This document shows positions 25,158-34,618 of a stretch of 64,000 nucleotides of DNA, in pieces. Origin of the DNA: Verrucomicrobiaceae bacterium (GTDB lineage Bacteria; Verrucomicrobiota; Verrucomicrobiia; Verrucomicrobiales; Verrucomicrobiaceae). The position numbers were made by a program, and so were the translations under genes. The DNA is taken from positions 1-64,000 of the forward strand of contig JAEUHN010000006.1 in assembly GCA_016795365.1 (NCBI GenBank), given 5' to 3'. The notes beneath the pieces were generated by a model. It was given only the letters and a program-made list of their open reading frames with translations, made no database searches and was not told the DNA's origin. Each line of letters opens with the position of its first letter. The first letter of the stretch is position 1.

Positions 25158-25967
25158 TTACTTGGAGATGGACTTGGCCTCGGCGGCCTTCTTTTCAGCC
25201 GCGAGACGACCGGGCGTCTTGGGCCGGAGGACGAGGTTTTGCTGGGGAGGCAGTTGGGCGAGGAAGCTTGTCCACGCTGGCTGGGTGCCGTCTTTGATTG
25301 ACCAGAGGGTGACGTTGTCGATCTCCATGGTGCCGGCTTCGAGGCCACCGAGCATCACTGCGTGTGGATCGGTCACGTAGCTGGAGTGCTTGCCATGGAA
25401 CACGGGTCCGTCAGCGAACTGCACGAGCACCTCGTCGTCGCGGCGCTCAATCATGACGGTCTCCCACTTGCCAGGCACCAGCTGGAAGGCCTTGTCGTTG
25501 GCGAGTTGCGTCGTGTCGCCATCGGCGAGGAGTGTGGCTCCATTCACATCCCAGGTGACGCGACAAACGTGGTGGCCGATCTCGATGAAGGGTGCGACGG
25601 ACTTGCGCTTGCCTGCTTCGAAGGGAATGCCGTCGATCAGTCGCATGGAGAATCGCAGCACATACTTCTCGGGCGTCTTGGTGAGCACGATGCGGGGATG
25701 CACGCCTTTATGAGTGTCGTGCTTGGCCTGGTAGTCGGGCGATGAGGCTTGCCCTCGCAGCACGCCATCGACGACGCTCCAGCGCGTGCCTTGATTGGGC
25801 ATCCACGGTGCATCGGGTTGGTTGCGACGATTGACCTGAAGTTCGCCACGTGGCTGAGCGAAGTCGTCACTGAAGATCACCTGGTCAGGAATGAGCCATC
25901 GCGGCGTCAGATCGGCGGCTTGTGAAAAGAAGCTGAAGGAGCAAAGGACGATGGTGAGCCGTTTCAT
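25158..25967 (-). CDS. secreted concanavalin-like (DUF1080/GH16-type fold) protein
   Basis: A 269-residue exported protein (signal MKRLTIVLCSFSFFSQAA). The body is a jelly-roll of the 3-keto-disaccharide-hydrolase/DUF1080-like group: IFSDDFAQPRGELQVN, TRWSVVDGVLRGQASSPDYQAKHDTHKG, YVLRFSMRLIDGIPFE, WETVMIERRDDEVLVQFADGPVFHG and MLGGLEAGTMEIDNVTLWSIK. It ends in a lysine/alanine-rich tail (AAEKKAAEAKSISK). Such proteins bind or cleave glycans. It is the promoter-proximal gene of a pair with the GH-like barrel gene 3 bp downstream, supporting a carbohydrate role. Confidence 0.78.
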   Translation of the reverse strand: MKRLTIVLCSFSFFSQAADLTPRWLIPDQVIFSDDFAQPRGELQVNRRNQPDAPWMPNQGTRWSVVDGVLRGQASSPDYQAKHDTHKGVHPRIVLTKTPEKYVLRFSMRLIDGIPFEAGKRKSVAPFIEIGHHVCRVTWDVNGATLLADGDTTQLANDKAFQLVPGKWETVMIERRDDEVLVQFADGPVFHGKHSSYVTDPHAVMLGGLEAGTMEIDNVTLWSIKDGTQPAWTSFLAQLPPQQNLVLRPKTPGRLAAEKKAAEAKSISK

Positions 25968-26008
25968 GGGGGCGAAGAGGAGATGGAAGCGGTGAGGTCG
26001 CGAGGCGG

Positions 26009-26794
26009 CTAGGAGCGTGAGGTGACTTCGTTGAACCGCGCTTCGTAGTCCTTGTGGTTGGTGTGCATGAGACGATCCCACACATTGAAGTAGAGGCCGT
26101 AGTTGCCGCGCATCTTCTCGTGATGCTGGATGTGATTGGTGGGTGTGTTGAGCAGCTTGCCTAGCCGCGATCTCATCATCCACGAGGGGAAGTATTCGAA
26201 CCCCGTGTGGCCGAGCACGTTGAAGACGATCTGCCAGATCATGAAGGCAAAGAAGGCGAGGGGATGCATGGGCACGGTGAAGGCCAGCAAGGGGAAGATG
26301 CACGCCTGCATGAAGGCCTCGAGCGGGGCGAACGAATACGCGGCCCAGGGGCTGGGATTGGTGCTCTCGTGATGCACGCGGTGGAAGACCTTGAACAAGC
26401 GCGGGTGATGCATGAGGCGATGCGTCCAGTAGAACCAGGTGTCGTGCACGACGATGGCGATGACGATGCTGAGGACGAACCAGGTCCAGCCATGCGACTC
26501 GATCTTCCGATACATCTGCCAGCCGTAGTGCTTGCCGATCAGGATGGTGACGGTGCCCACGCAGCCATACACGATGGCGGTGATCACGGACCACTTCATC
26601 TCGCGCCGCACGTCTGCCGATGTGGGGTCGCGCTGGATGATCTTCCTCCGCCACCAACGTTTCCTGAAGAACACGTAAGCCAGGAGCCAGGCAAGGCTGG
26701 CCACCACGGCGTAGCGGAGCCAGTTCTCCAAGGCGATTCCCATGAGCATCTGCATGGACTGGGGCCAGGTTTGTGGAAGCATGAATTCGCGCAT
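26009..26794 (-). CDS. sterol desaturase/fatty acid hydroxylase family membrane protein
   Basis: A 261-residue integral membrane di-iron enzyme. The three histidine clusters are clear: HDTWFYWTHRLMHHPRLFKVFHRVHHES (HxxxH, then HxxHH) and, near the end, PTNHIQHHEKMRGNYG. Around them are hydrophobic segments (YAVVASLAWLLAYVFF, WSVITAIVYGCVGTVTILIG, FVLSIVIAIVV, PLLAFTVPMHPLAFFAFMIW). The family inserts oxygen into sterols, fatty acids or carotenoids; which of these is not readable. The longer open frame upstream is antisense to the DUF1501 gene, so the ATG giving MREFMLPQ was chosen. It is divergent from the DUF1501 gene. Confidence 0.9.
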   Translation of the reverse strand: MREFMLPQTWPQSMQMLMGIALENWLRYAVVASLAWLLAYVFFRKRWWRRKIIQRDPTSADVRREMKWSVITAIVYGCVGTVTILIGKHYGWQMYRKIESHGWTWFVLSIVIAIVVHDTWFYWTHRLMHHPRLFKVFHRVHHESTNPSPWAAYSFAPLEAFMQACIFPLLAFTVPMHPLAFFAFMIWQIVFNVLGHTGFEYFPSWMMRSRLGKLLNTPTNHIQHHEKMRGNYGLYFNVWDRLMHTNHKDYEARFNEVTSRS

Positions 26795-26881
26795 GAAGGA
26801 ATGAACCTGTGAACGCGGCGAATGCGCTGCTCTTGAGAGAAAGTTCGTGAGTTTCAGTCGTTGATGTGAGCGTGCCCATTC

Positions 26882-28333
26882 ATGATTCCTTCGCCTGAAC
26901 ATCTCTCCCACGCTGGACGCCACTTCCTCAGCCGGCGGGATTTTCTCGCGCATAGCTCGACGGCGCTTGGCGGCATCGCTTTGTCGAATCTCCTCGCTGC
27001 TGATCAGCTCCTGATCGATCCCGCGCGTCCTTATGCGCCGAGGCGACCCCACTTTGCGCCGAAGGCCAAGAACGTGGTCGTGATCTTCTGCGCAGGTGCG
27101 GTGAGCCAGCTGGAGACCTGGGACTACAAGCCGGAACTCATCAAGTGGGACGACAAGCCTTTGCCGGGTGGTCCGAGCGTGACCTTCCAGGGACCGGCGG
27201 GAAATCTGGCGCGTCCTCAGTATGCCTTTCGACCTCGCGGGCAAACGGGCAAGTGGGTGAGCGACATGATCCCGCATCTGGCCGAGTTGACCGATGACAT
27301 CGCCTTCGTCCATTCGCTGACGAGCAAGTCGAACACTCATGGACCTGCGGAGAACTTTCTCTCCACCGGCTTCACCTTGGATGGCTTTCCGTCGCTCGGT
27401 TCATGGGTGACGTATGCGCTCGGCAGTGAGAGCCAGGACTTGCCAGCCTACGTCGCGATCCCTGATCCACGAGGAGTGCCGCAGAATGGATCCAACAACT
27501 GGGGTCCCGGATTCCTGCCCGCCGCCTTCCAAGGCACGACGATGAGTTCCAAGGAACCCGTGCGCCATCTCGTCGCGCCGGGAGTCTCCGCACAGGCCGA
27601 TCGCGCCACGCGTTCACTGCTGCAAAAGATGAATGCCCGGCATCTCGAAGCCCACCCTGGAGATCAGAAGCTCGCTGCCCGCATCGCGAGCTATGAACTC
27701 GCCGCCCGGATGCAACTGAGCGTTCCTGAGATCAACGACCTGAGCACTGAGCCTGCGCACATTCTGAAGATGTATGGAGCGGACGACACGCAGAACGAGA
27801 ACAAGGCCGCCTTCGCGCGGAACTGCATCCTGGCCCGCCGTCTGATCGAGAGAGGCGTGCGCTTTGTGCAGCTCTTCAATGGTGCCTATGCCAGCGGTGG
27901 GGCACTGAACTGGGATGGCCACAACAAGCTCAAGGAACAATACGACACGCACGCCGCGATCCTCGACCAGCCAGCTGCCGCATTGATCCGAGACCTGAAA
28001 CAACGAGGTCTGCTCGACGATACGCTGGTCGTGTGGTGCACCGAGTTTGGCCGCATGCCATTCTTCCAAAAGGGTGCCCGGGGGCGCGATCACAATCCTG
28101 ATGGATTCACCTGTTGGCTCACAGGAGCTGGCGTGAAGTCTGGTGTCAGCCACGGCGTGACGGATGAACTCGGGCAAAAAGCCATCGAGGATGTGCATCC
28201 CCTCTATCACTTCAATGCCACCATCCTTCACCTGCTGGGGCTGGATTTCGAACGACTCAGCTTCGAGCACAATGGCATCCAGCGACGGCTGACCAATGTG
28301 GAGGGCAAGCTGATTCCTGAGGTGCTCGCTTGA
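26882..28333 (+). CDS. DUF1501 protein (second copy, unpaired)
   Basis: A 483-residue DUF1501 protein with a Tat-type N-terminus ([23 protein letters not shown]). Family blocks: [119 protein letters not shown] and [17 protein letters not shown]. The [15 protein letters not shown] block places it in a different subgroup from the copy at 7877. It has no DUF1549/1553 gene next to it, unlike the usual pairing. It is divergent from the sterol-desaturase gene and converges, 6 bp apart, on the AraC gene. Confidence 0.93.
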   Translation: MIPSPEHLSHAGRHFLSRRDFLAHSSTALGGIALSNLLAADQLLIDPARPYAPRRPHFAPKAKNVVVIFCAGAVSQLETWDYKPELIKWDDKPLPGGPSVTFQGPAGNLARPQYAFRPRGQTGKWVSDMIPHLAELTDDIAFVHSLTSKSNTHGPAENFLSTGFTLDGFPSLGSWVTYALGSESQDLPAYVAIPDPRGVPQNGSNNWGPGFLPAAFQGTTMSSKEPVRHLVAPGVSAQADRATRSLLQKMNARHLEAHPGDQKLAARIASYELAARMQLSVPEINDLSTEPAHILKMYGADDTQNENKAAFARNCILARRLIERGVRFVQLFNGAYASGGALNWDGHNKLKEQYDTHAAILDQPAAALIRDLKQRGLLDDTLVVWCTEFGRMPFFQKGARGRDHNPDGFTCWLTGAGVKSGVSHGVTDELGQKAIEDVHPLYHFNATILHLLGLDFERLSFEHNGIQRRLTNVEGKLIPEVLA

Positions 28334-28339
28334 GTGCCG

Positions 28340-29098
28340 TCATCGCCCAGGGCGGTTCAGCCGACGAAACTTGCCAGGTGCCATGCCGGTGAAGCGCGTG
28401 AAATGACGCGTGAAAGCGCTTTGATCACACCACCCAGTTTGCAGGGCGATGTCGGACAACGACAGGTCCGATTCACGCAGCAAACGAGTGCCTTCATCCA
28501 GCCTCAGTTTGTGCAGGAGCTGCAAGGGACTCATCTTGTAGAGCTTGCGGACGCGTTGCTCGAATTGATACACCGACAGGCCCGAGTGGGCGGCAAGTTC
28601 ATCAATGCGCAGGCTCTCGGCGAAGTGCTTCTTCATGTGTCGCAACGCGCGTGCCAGCTCCGCGTAACCTGCGGACTCGCCATCCACCGCGTGCAGGTCA
28701 CGTGAGATGCCGGCCAGCCCCATGATGCGACCGTCAGTCGAAAGCATGGGATGCTTGGTCGTCAGGCACCAGCCGGCGACTCCGCGTGGATAGATGTGGA
28801 GTTCCAGCTGCTGGGAAATGCTTCGTCCGGTCTTGAGCACGGTTTCGTCCTGGCGCGCATACGTCGTGGCTAAATCAGCCGGAAAGACCTCATCCGGTCG
28901 TCTTCCGATGAGCTTCTGTTTGTCACCTCCAGCACAGCGGTCGGCCAGGGTTTGATTGACCACCATGTATCGTCCGCCGCGATCCTTAATGAAGAAGACG
29001 GTGTCGGGAAGATCGTCGAAAAGGGCTTCGGGCATGAGCCAGAGCGAACCTTCGCTGGTGCGAAAGCCCGTTTGAGAATGAGAGGTGTGATTGCCCAT
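28340..29098 (-). CDS. AraC-family regulator with N-terminal PAS domain
   Basis: A roughly 252-residue regulator. A PAS-type sensor covers about residues 20-135 (MPEALFDDLPDTVFFIKDRGGRYMVVNQTLADRC, then LIGRRPDEVFPADLA and WCLTTKHPMLSTDGRIMGLAGISRDLH). The C-terminal AraC DNA-binding part has two HTH motifs (IDELAAHSGLSVYQFEQRVRKLYKMSPLQLLHKLRLDEG and LSDIALQTGWCDQSAFTRHFTRFTGMAPGKFRR). It is divergent from the DapA-family gene, the usual position for a specific activator. I chose the ATG giving MGNHTSH, which leaves about 107 bp for a promoter; a frame to 29197 also exists but would leave only 8 bp. Direct repeats at 29132-29169 are candidate sites for it. Confidence 0.88.
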   Translation of the reverse strand: MGNHTSHSQTGFRTSEGSLWLMPEALFDDLPDTVFFIKDRGGRYMVVNQTLADRCAGGDKQKLIGRRPDEVFPADLATTYARQDETVLKTGRSISQQLELHIYPRGVAGWCLTTKHPMLSTDGRIMGLAGISRDLHAVDGESAGYAELARALRHMKKHFAESLRIDELAAHSGLSVYQFEQRVRKLYKMSPLQLLHKLRLDEGTRLLRESDLSLSDIALQTGWCDQSAFTRHFTRFTGMAPGKFRRLNRPGR

Positions 29099-29131
29099 GA
29101 GAGATGCTTCACCATAGAGAACGCTTGGTGT

Positions 29132-29169
29132 TTGTTCAATTTCCCAGCGTGCATCACAAACTTGTTCAA
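29132..29169. promoter_or_regulatory. direct repeats TTGTTCAA, candidate AraC operator
   Basis: Two identical 8-bp repeats, TTGTTCAA at 29132-29139 and 29162-29169, are 30 bp apart centre to centre, close to three helical turns, in the gap between the AraC-family gene and the DapA-family gene. AraC-type proteins commonly bind such spaced direct half-sites. This is inference from position and spacing. Confidence 0.45.
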
Positions 29170-29205
29170 GAGGATGCTTGCTCCGCGAACTAAACATCAG
29201 CCACC

Positions 29206-30108
29206 ATGACCACCTACCCCAAATGGACGGGCGTATTTCCCGCCGTCACGACGCAGATGCACCAAGACCAGTCGCTCGATCTCGAAGCGACCGCGCGCCA
29301 TTTTGAAGCCCTCATTGAGTCCGGAGTCTCGGGCCTCATCGTTTGTGGCTCATTGGGTGAAAATCAGACGCTTCAGCCGGAAGAGAAGCGCGCAGTGGTG
29401 AAGTGTGCGGTCGAGACCGCACGGGGGCGGGTGCCGGTGCTCAGCGGCGTGGCTGAGATGAGCACCCAGGCGGCGGCGAGCTACATGCAGGACTGCGAGA
29501 AGCTCGGGGCCGCTGGCTTCATGATCATGCCTGCTATGGTTTACAAGGCGGACCATCGCGAGGTGATGCACTGGTTCCGCACCATGGCCAAGGCGACCAA
29601 GCTGCCCTGGATGCTTTACAACAACCCGATTGGCTACGTCATTGACGTGACTCCCGAGATGTTCGCCGAACTGGCTGATGTGGAAAACCTCGTGGCGATC
29701 AAGGAGTCGTCCGCGAACCCAAGACGCATCACCGAGCTGCGCAATCTGGTGGGCGATCGCTACCAGCTTTTCACTGGCGTCGATGATCTCATTCTCGAGT
29801 GCTCGATTCTGGGCATCGACGGCTGGGTGGCCGGCAGCGGCATCGCATTCCCCAAGGAGAATCAGAAGCTCTGGAACCTCACGCGTGAAGGTCGATGGGA
29901 TGAAGCGCGCACGCTGTATCGCTGGACTCAGCCGCTGATGAAGCTCGACACGCATGTCCACTTCGTGCAATACATCAAACTGCTCTGCCAGGAGACTGGC
30001 CTGGGCAAGGAGTGGGTGAGAGAGCCTCGTCTGCCCATCGCAGGAGCCGAGCGTGATCAGGTGCTCAAGATCATTCGCGACTCCCTCGCACGTCGCCCCG
30101 TTGTGTGA
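29206..30108 (+). CDS. DapA-family lyase/deaminase, probably 1-pyrroline-4-hydroxy-2-carboxylate deaminase
   Basis: A 300-residue class I aldolase-type enzyme of the DapA/N-acetylneuraminate lyase family. Schiff-base lysine is Lys166 (VAIKESSANPRR), with Tyr138 in WMLYNNPIGY. The substrate loop is GSLGENQTL (48-56) rather than the GTTGE of lysine biosynthesis, arguing against true DapA. Blocks such as IMPAMVY, LFTGVDDLILE, YRWTQPLMKLD, FVQYIKL and VREPRLPIAG match hydroxyproline-pathway deaminases (LhpC type), as I recall them. Such an enzyme deaminates 1-pyrroline-4-hydroxy-2-carboxylate to 2-oxoglutarate semialdehyde. No proline racemase, oxidase or dehydrogenase is adjacent, so the subfamily call is moderate. 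The AraC gene is the likely regulator. Confidence 0.8.
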   Translation: MTTYPKWTGVFPAVTTQMHQDQSLDLEATARHFEALIESGVSGLIVCGSLGENQTLQPEEKRAVVKCAVETARGRVPVLSGVAEMSTQAAASYMQDCEKLGAAGFMIMPAMVYKADHREVMHWFRTMAKATKLPWMLYNNPIGYVIDVTPEMFAELADVENLVAIKESSANPRRITELRNLVGDRYQLFTGVDDLILECSILGIDGWVAGSGIAFPKENQKLWNLTREGRWDEARTLYRWTQPLMKLDTHVHFVQYIKLLCQETGLGKEWVREPRLPIAGAERDQVLKIIRDSLARRPVV

Positions 30109-30315
30109 AGCACCGGCTTGTTCGGCTAGCGATTCGGAGGGTGTGCGAGGCAGCACGATCAGGGGATCCTCGCTGAGGTCTCACTGTTTGTTGAAGTGAT
30201 CCCGATGGCCATCCGTCGGTGCCTCAGAGGGCGGGAGTGCTGCGGAGATATTCGATGTTTGGCGGCGAAGATTCAGGAGCAAACGTAATGCGTCGTGGCA
30301 GTGTGCCTCGCTCGC

Positions 30316-33300
30316 ATGAAACTCGTCTCTCGCTCTCTCTTTCTCTCCGCACTATTCGCTGTCTCCGCCTCCGCCCTGACTCCGCAGGAGATGCAGCAAA
30401 AGCATCAAGCCGTCGTCACCGAGATGCCGACGATGAAAAACCAGCCGGAGGCCTTCTCCGGGCTCGTGAAAATGCCGGGGCTGAAAGCGAGCACGTGGGT
30501 GCGCTTTCCGTTCGTGCAGAATCCGGGCAGCTTCGGCGTGGATCGCCACGGACGCCTTTTCGTCGCGGAGGTGAATCGTCTCTGGCAGGGCGTGGGCGAT
30601 CTTCGCGGGCTGAATGAGTTCATCCGTGGCGACTTTCAATCGCAGACGCTGGAAGATCGCGTGAAGCTGCAAAACTCGATCCCTGGCCGTGTGCCGGAGG
30701 GTTTTTGGACAAACACGGCCGATCGTCTCATCCGCCTCGAAGACAGCGATGGCAATGGCGCGGCGGACAAGCGCACGGTCTTCGCGGACAGCTTTTATGA
30801 GCAGCTCGACGGCCTCGGCTTCTCCGTGCTGCCGGAGGATGACGCCGTGTATTTCACCTGCATCCCCAGCCTGCGAAAACTCACCGACAAAAACGACGAC
30901 GGCATCGCCGATACGAATGAATCGCTGCTTACCGGCTTCGGCGTGCGCGTTTCGTTCATCGGGCACGACCTGCACGGCATCGTGCGTGGTCCGGATAGTC
31001 GTTTGTATTTCAGCATCGGCGACCGCGGTTATCACGTGACGACGAAAGAAGGCAAGGTGCTCGCTGAAGGCGGCCAGGGAGCCATCTTCCGCTGCGAATC
31101 GGACGGCAGCGGCTTCGAGGTCTTCTGCCACGGCCTGCGCAATCCCACCGAGCTCGCCTTCGACGAGCATGGCAACCTCTTCACCTTCGACAACACCGGC
31201 GACATCGGGGACAAGGCCCGCCTCGTCTATGCACTCGAGGGCACAGACTCCGGCTGGGACATGAGTCATCAGTGCGCGCATCAATACGTCGATCACATGG
31301 ACTGGGAGGAGTTTCATCCAAAGGTCAGCGTGTGGGTGGCGGAGAAAATGTTCGCGCCTGAGGGCAAGAACCGGCCGCAGTGGGCCTATCCGCCTGCCGC
31401 GAATGTTGGTCGCGGCCCATCCGGTGTCGCGTGGATCACCGGCGAGGCCGCACCCGAAGCGCTGCGTGGCAAGTTCCTGCTCGCCGACTACGGCGGCGCG
31501 CCGCAGAGCTGCAAAATCACCGCGTATGGCGTGAAGAATGCCGGCGCAGGTTTCGCCGTCGGCAGCGAGGAAGTGCTCGTCGAAGGCGTGGGAGCCAGCG
31601 ATGTCGAGCAGGGCTTCGACGGCCGCCTCTACATCTGCGATTTCGGCGGCGGCTGGACCGTGAACGGCAACGGAGCCATCCATACGCTCACGCCCGAAGA
31701 CGCCACGCTGCAAAAAACCGCGCAAAGCATGGCCGCTGCCTTCAAACGCGGCCTCGCAGGCGATTCGCCCGAACAACTCGCCGACGCACTGAAGTCGCCC
31801 GATCGTCGTTATCGCCAAATGGCTCAATTTGAGCTCGTGAAGCGCGGCGAGGCCGGAATGACCGTGTTGCTCGAAACAGCCAAAAAAGCCGATTTGGCCG
31901 TCACGAGCCGTTTGAACGGCCTTTGGGGCCTCGGACAGCTCGCACGCCAAAAAAATGCCGCCGCAGTCACCGCACTGCTCGCACTATCGAAAGACAAGGA
32001 TGTCGAAATTCGTGCGAATGCCGCACGCATGCTCGGCGATGCGAGTTCGGATGCGGTGAAGGCTCGTTTGCTCGAAATGCTCGGTGATGAATCCCCTCGC
32101 GTGCGCTCACTCGCCGTCATCGCGCTCAGCCGAGTCGGTGGAGATGCCCTCGCCGCCATTCACGCCGTCGCGAAAGCCAACAACGGCACCGACATCGTTC
32201 TCCGTCATGCCTGCGGCACGGCGATGAAGCGTCTCGGCACCGTCGAGAGCGCCGTCGCACTCGCCAGCGATGCCAGCGCGGAGCTTCGCTTGCTGGCCGT
32301 GATGCAACTTCGTCATCAAGAGAGCCCCGAGCTCGCCCGCTTCCTCACCGACGGCGATACCGCGATCCGCGACGAAGCCATTCGCGCCATCTACGATACC
32401 GCCGCGCTCGATTCCCCTGCTGGCGAGGCTTTGGCGAAACTATCGCCCACTGCGGACATGCCGCTGCTCGTTCAGCGCCGAATCGTCTGCGCCAGCTATC
32501 GTCGTGGAAACGCGGAGCTGCTCCTGCAGCACGCTGCGGACAAAAATCTCGATCTCAGCGTGCGCGAGGCCGCGCTGCATGGCCTGCGTTTGTGGGAAAA
32601 GAAAATCACCGCCGATCCCGTGCTCGGCGGCCATCGCCCAATCCCCGGCGCGGCACGCAGCCTCAAGGAACTCGGCAGCCACATCGGCACCGAGTTGAAA
32701 CAGTTCCTCGCCAGCTATCCGCCGCCCAAACTCGCCGCGCTCGGATTAAAACTCGCCGATGACACTGGCGTCGTGCTCGACACACCGACACTCATCGCGC
32801 TCGTGAACGACACGAAGCAACAATCCGCCGTTCGCGTGGCCGCGCTCGACAGCCTCGCTAAATCTTCGCCCGATGACGCACGCAAACTCGTCGCTGCGCA
32901 TCTCGCGGATGCGAATGGCGAAGTCGCCGCAGCCGCGCTGCGTCAGGGTTTGACGATGAGGCTCGACGGTCTCTCCGATGCCGCGCGCAAGGCCATCGAA
33001 AGCGGCTCCATCCCTGCCGCACGCGCCGGAGTGGACGTCCTCGCAGCGCTGCATCCCGCCGAAGCGCTCGAAAAATGGACAAAGCGCGAGTCCAACGGCC
33101 TCCGCAGCGAGTTGTGGCTCGATCTCTTCCTCGCGCTGCAAACCTCCGCCGACGCCACCGCCCAGCAAACCTCGATGGCCTTCGCCGCGAGCGCCATGGA
33201 CGCCGTTCCGAAGCTAAGCATCACCGGTGGTGACGCCAAAGCCGGCGAAAACGTCTTCCGTAATCAAGGCGCGTGCCTGCAATGCCACAAAATCGGCCGC

Positions 33301-33696
33301 GATGGCGGCATTCAAGGCCCCGCGCTCGATCTGGTGGCTGAACGACTCAAGCCCGAAAAACTCGTCGAGTCACTCGTGAATCCGAATGCCGAAATCGCGC
33401 CAGGTTACGGCATGTCATCCGTCACCCTCGCGAATGGCACGCTCGCCATCGGCCGCCTCACCGAAGACACGCCCAAGCAGATCAGCCTCGTCGGTCTCGA
33501 TGGCAAAACGGTCGTGTATCCACGTGATCAGGTGAAAGCCGTCACCCCGCCCGTCTCCGCCATGCCGCCCATGGCGCTCTCCCTGCCGCCGAAGATGCTG
33601 CGCGACCTCATCGCCTTCCTCCGCACCCGCGACCACACCACCGCACCCAAACAAGACGCCGATGCGCACGGCGATGACGAGAAGGTCGTGAAGTGA
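30316..33696 (+). CDS. secreted PVC-type CxxCH heme-binding protein with propeller and HEAT repeats
   Basis: A 1126-residue exported protein of the PVC-type membrane-bound-dehydrogenase/heme-binding family. Signal peptide MKLVSRSLFLSALFAVSASA. Residues about 45-460 form a glucose/sorbosone-dehydrogenase-like beta-propeller (FVQNPGSFGVDRHGRLFVAEVNR, YFSIGDRGYHVTTKEGKV, FCHGLRNPTELAFDEHGNLFTFDN, PPAANVGRGPSGVAW). Residues about 480-960 are HEAT-like repeats. The C-terminal cytochrome-like domain carries CLQCHKIGRDGGIQGPAL near residue 985, with NPNAEIAPGY and VTLANGTLAIGRL after it. The family is restricted mainly to PVC bacteria; electron transfer during sugar oxidation is assumed. The start is the ATG beginning the signal peptide, seven codons after a GTG. 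Confidence 0.92.
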   Translation: MKLVSRSLFLSALFAVSASALTPQEMQQKHQAVVTEMPTMKNQPEAFSGLVKMPGLKASTWVRFPFVQNPGSFGVDRHGRLFVAEVNRLWQGVGDLRGLNEFIRGDFQSQTLEDRVKLQNSIPGRVPEGFWTNTADRLIRLEDSDGNGAADKRTVFADSFYEQLDGLGFSVLPEDDAVYFTCIPSLRKLTDKNDDGIADTNESLLTGFGVRVSFIGHDLHGIVRGPDSRLYFSIGDRGYHVTTKEGKVLAEGGQGAIFRCESDGSGFEVFCHGLRNPTELAFDEHGNLFTFDNTGDIGDKARLVYALEGTDSGWDMSHQCAHQYVDHMDWEEFHPKVSVWVAEKMFAPEGKNRPQWAYPPAANVGRGPSGVAWITGEAAPEALRGKFLLADYGGAPQSCKITAYGVKNAGAGFAVGSEEVLVEGVGASDVEQGFDGRLYICDFGGGWTVNGNGAIHTLTPEDATLQKTAQSMAAAFKRGLAGDSPEQLADALKSPDRRYRQMAQFELVKRGEAGMTVLLETAKKADLAVTSRLNGLWGLGQLARQKNAAAVTALLALSKDKDVEIRANAARMLGDASSDAVKARLLEMLGDESPRVRSLAVIALSRVGGDALAAIHAVAKANNGTDIVLRHACGTAMKRLGTVESAVALASDASAELRLLAVMQLRHQESPELARFLTDGDTAIRDEAIRAIYDTAALDSPAGEALAKLSPTADMPLLVQRRIVCASYRRGNAELLLQHAADKNLDLSVREAALHGLRLWEKKITADPVLGGHRPIPGAARSLKELGSHIGTELKQFLASYPPPKLAALGLKLADDTGVVLDTPTLIALVNDTKQQSAVRVAALDSLAKSSPDDARKLVAAHLADANGEVAAAALRQGLTMRLDGLSDAARKAIESGSIPAARAGVDVLAALHPAEALEKWTKRESNGLRSELWLDLFLALQTSADATAQQTSMAFAASAMDAVPKLSITGGDAKAGENVFRNQGACLQCHKIGRDGGIQGPALDLVAERLKPEKLVESLVNPNAEIAPGYGMSSVTLANGTLAIGRLTEDTPKQISLVGLDGKTVVYPRDQVKAVTPPVSAMPPMALSLPPKMLRDLIAFLRTRDHTTAPKQDADAHGDDEKVVK

Positions 33697-33764
33697 ACGC
33701 GATGCAGGAAGTTACGACCTTTTTGCTGCATCTAGGGCGGCTTTTTGGTCGCTGGTGCGAAGCT

Positions 33765-33780
33765 GAATTGTCGGAATTGT
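33765..33780. promoter_or_regulatory. direct repeat GAATTGT, candidate response-regulator site
   Basis: Two copies of GAATTGT (33765-33771 and 33774-33780), 9 bp apart, lie 45 bp before the response regulator gene. OmpR-family regulators commonly bind tandem direct half-sites near their own promoter. Tentative. Confidence 0.3.
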
Positions 33781-33824
33781 GTAAAGAGTGATGCAATCGC
33801 GCTTCATCGGATCAGACTTCCCCC

Positions 33825-34523
33825 ATGCGACTCCTCATCATCGACGACGACACCGAGCTTTGTCAGCTGGTGGCCGATTACCTCAAGCCCATGGGCTTCG
33901 AGGTCGAAATGGAGCATGATGGCGAGCGGGGGGCTGAACGAGCCACGTCCGAGTCGTGGGCCGCCATCATTCTTGATGTGATGATGCCAGGGTGTGATGG
34001 CTTTGAAGTGCTTCGCCGCATCCGTGCGAAGTCGAAGGTGCCGGTCATGATGCTCACGGGTCGCGGCGAGGAGGTGGACCGCATCGTTGGGCTGGAACTC
34101 GGGGCCGATGATTACTTGCCGAAGACCTTCTCCTCTCGCGAGCTGCTGGCTCGACTCCGAGCCTTGCTGCGGCGCACGGGCTGGATCGCCGAAAGCGCTC
34201 CGAAGGCTCCGATCAAAGAACTCGTGATCGGCGAGCTTCGCATCAATCCTGAAACCCACGATGTCGTCCTCGGCGATCAGGCCTTGCAACTCACACCGGC
34301 AGAGTTCGGTCTGCTGCTCTCGCTCGCGAAGGCGCATGGACGTGTGAAAACCCGAGAGCAACTCATCGAAGAGGTCGCTGACCGCGAGTGGGATGTGTTT
34401 GATCGTGCCATCGACATGCACATTTCCACGCTGCGCAAGAAGCTCGGCGATGACCCGAAGGAACCGCGCTTCATCAAAACCGTTCGCGGCTATGGCTACC
34501 AACTCGTAACTCCGGGACGATAA
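33825..34523 (+). CDS. OmpR-family response regulator (CpxR-like)
   Basis: A 232-residue regulator. Receiver domain: acidic pocket IDDD (7-9), phosphoacceptor Asp51 (IILDVMMPGCDG), Thr78 and Lys100 (YLPKTF, where the usual PKPF has Thr). The winged-helix output follows from about residue 130 (LVIGELRINPETHDVVLGDQALQLTPAEFGLLLSLAKAHGRVKTREQLIEEV to IDMHISTLRKKLGDDPKEPRFIKTVRGYGYQL). It precedes the histidine kinase by 95 bp, with a small hairpin (CCTCA-GAAAG-TGAGG, 34566-34580) between. Domain order and partner resemble CpxR-CpxA, the envelope-stress pair, which fits a cell that exports so many proteins; that signal assignment is inference. Confidence 0.93.
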   Translation: MRLLIIDDDTELCQLVADYLKPMGFEVEMEHDGERGAERATSESWAAIILDVMMPGCDGFEVLRRIRAKSKVPVMMLTGRGEEVDRIVGLELGADDYLPKTFSSRELLARLRALLRRTGWIAESAPKAPIKELVIGELRINPETHDVVLGDQALQLTPAEFGLLLSLAKAHGRVKTREQLIEEVADREWDVFDRAIDMHISTLRKKLGDDPKEPRFIKTVRGYGYQLVTPGR

Positions 34524-34618
34524 GCACTCTTTATCTTCCCACAGATTCCGTGCACCACCGATGAACCTCAGAAAGTGAGGTCGGAGATTGACTGAAGACG
34601 ACGGAAACCCCAACCAGC

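Noticed and set aside
29206-30108. dapA of lysine biosynthesis
   Set aside because: The loop reads GSLGEN instead of GTTGE and the gene is paired with a PAS-AraC regulator, which does not fit a lysine-synthesis gene.
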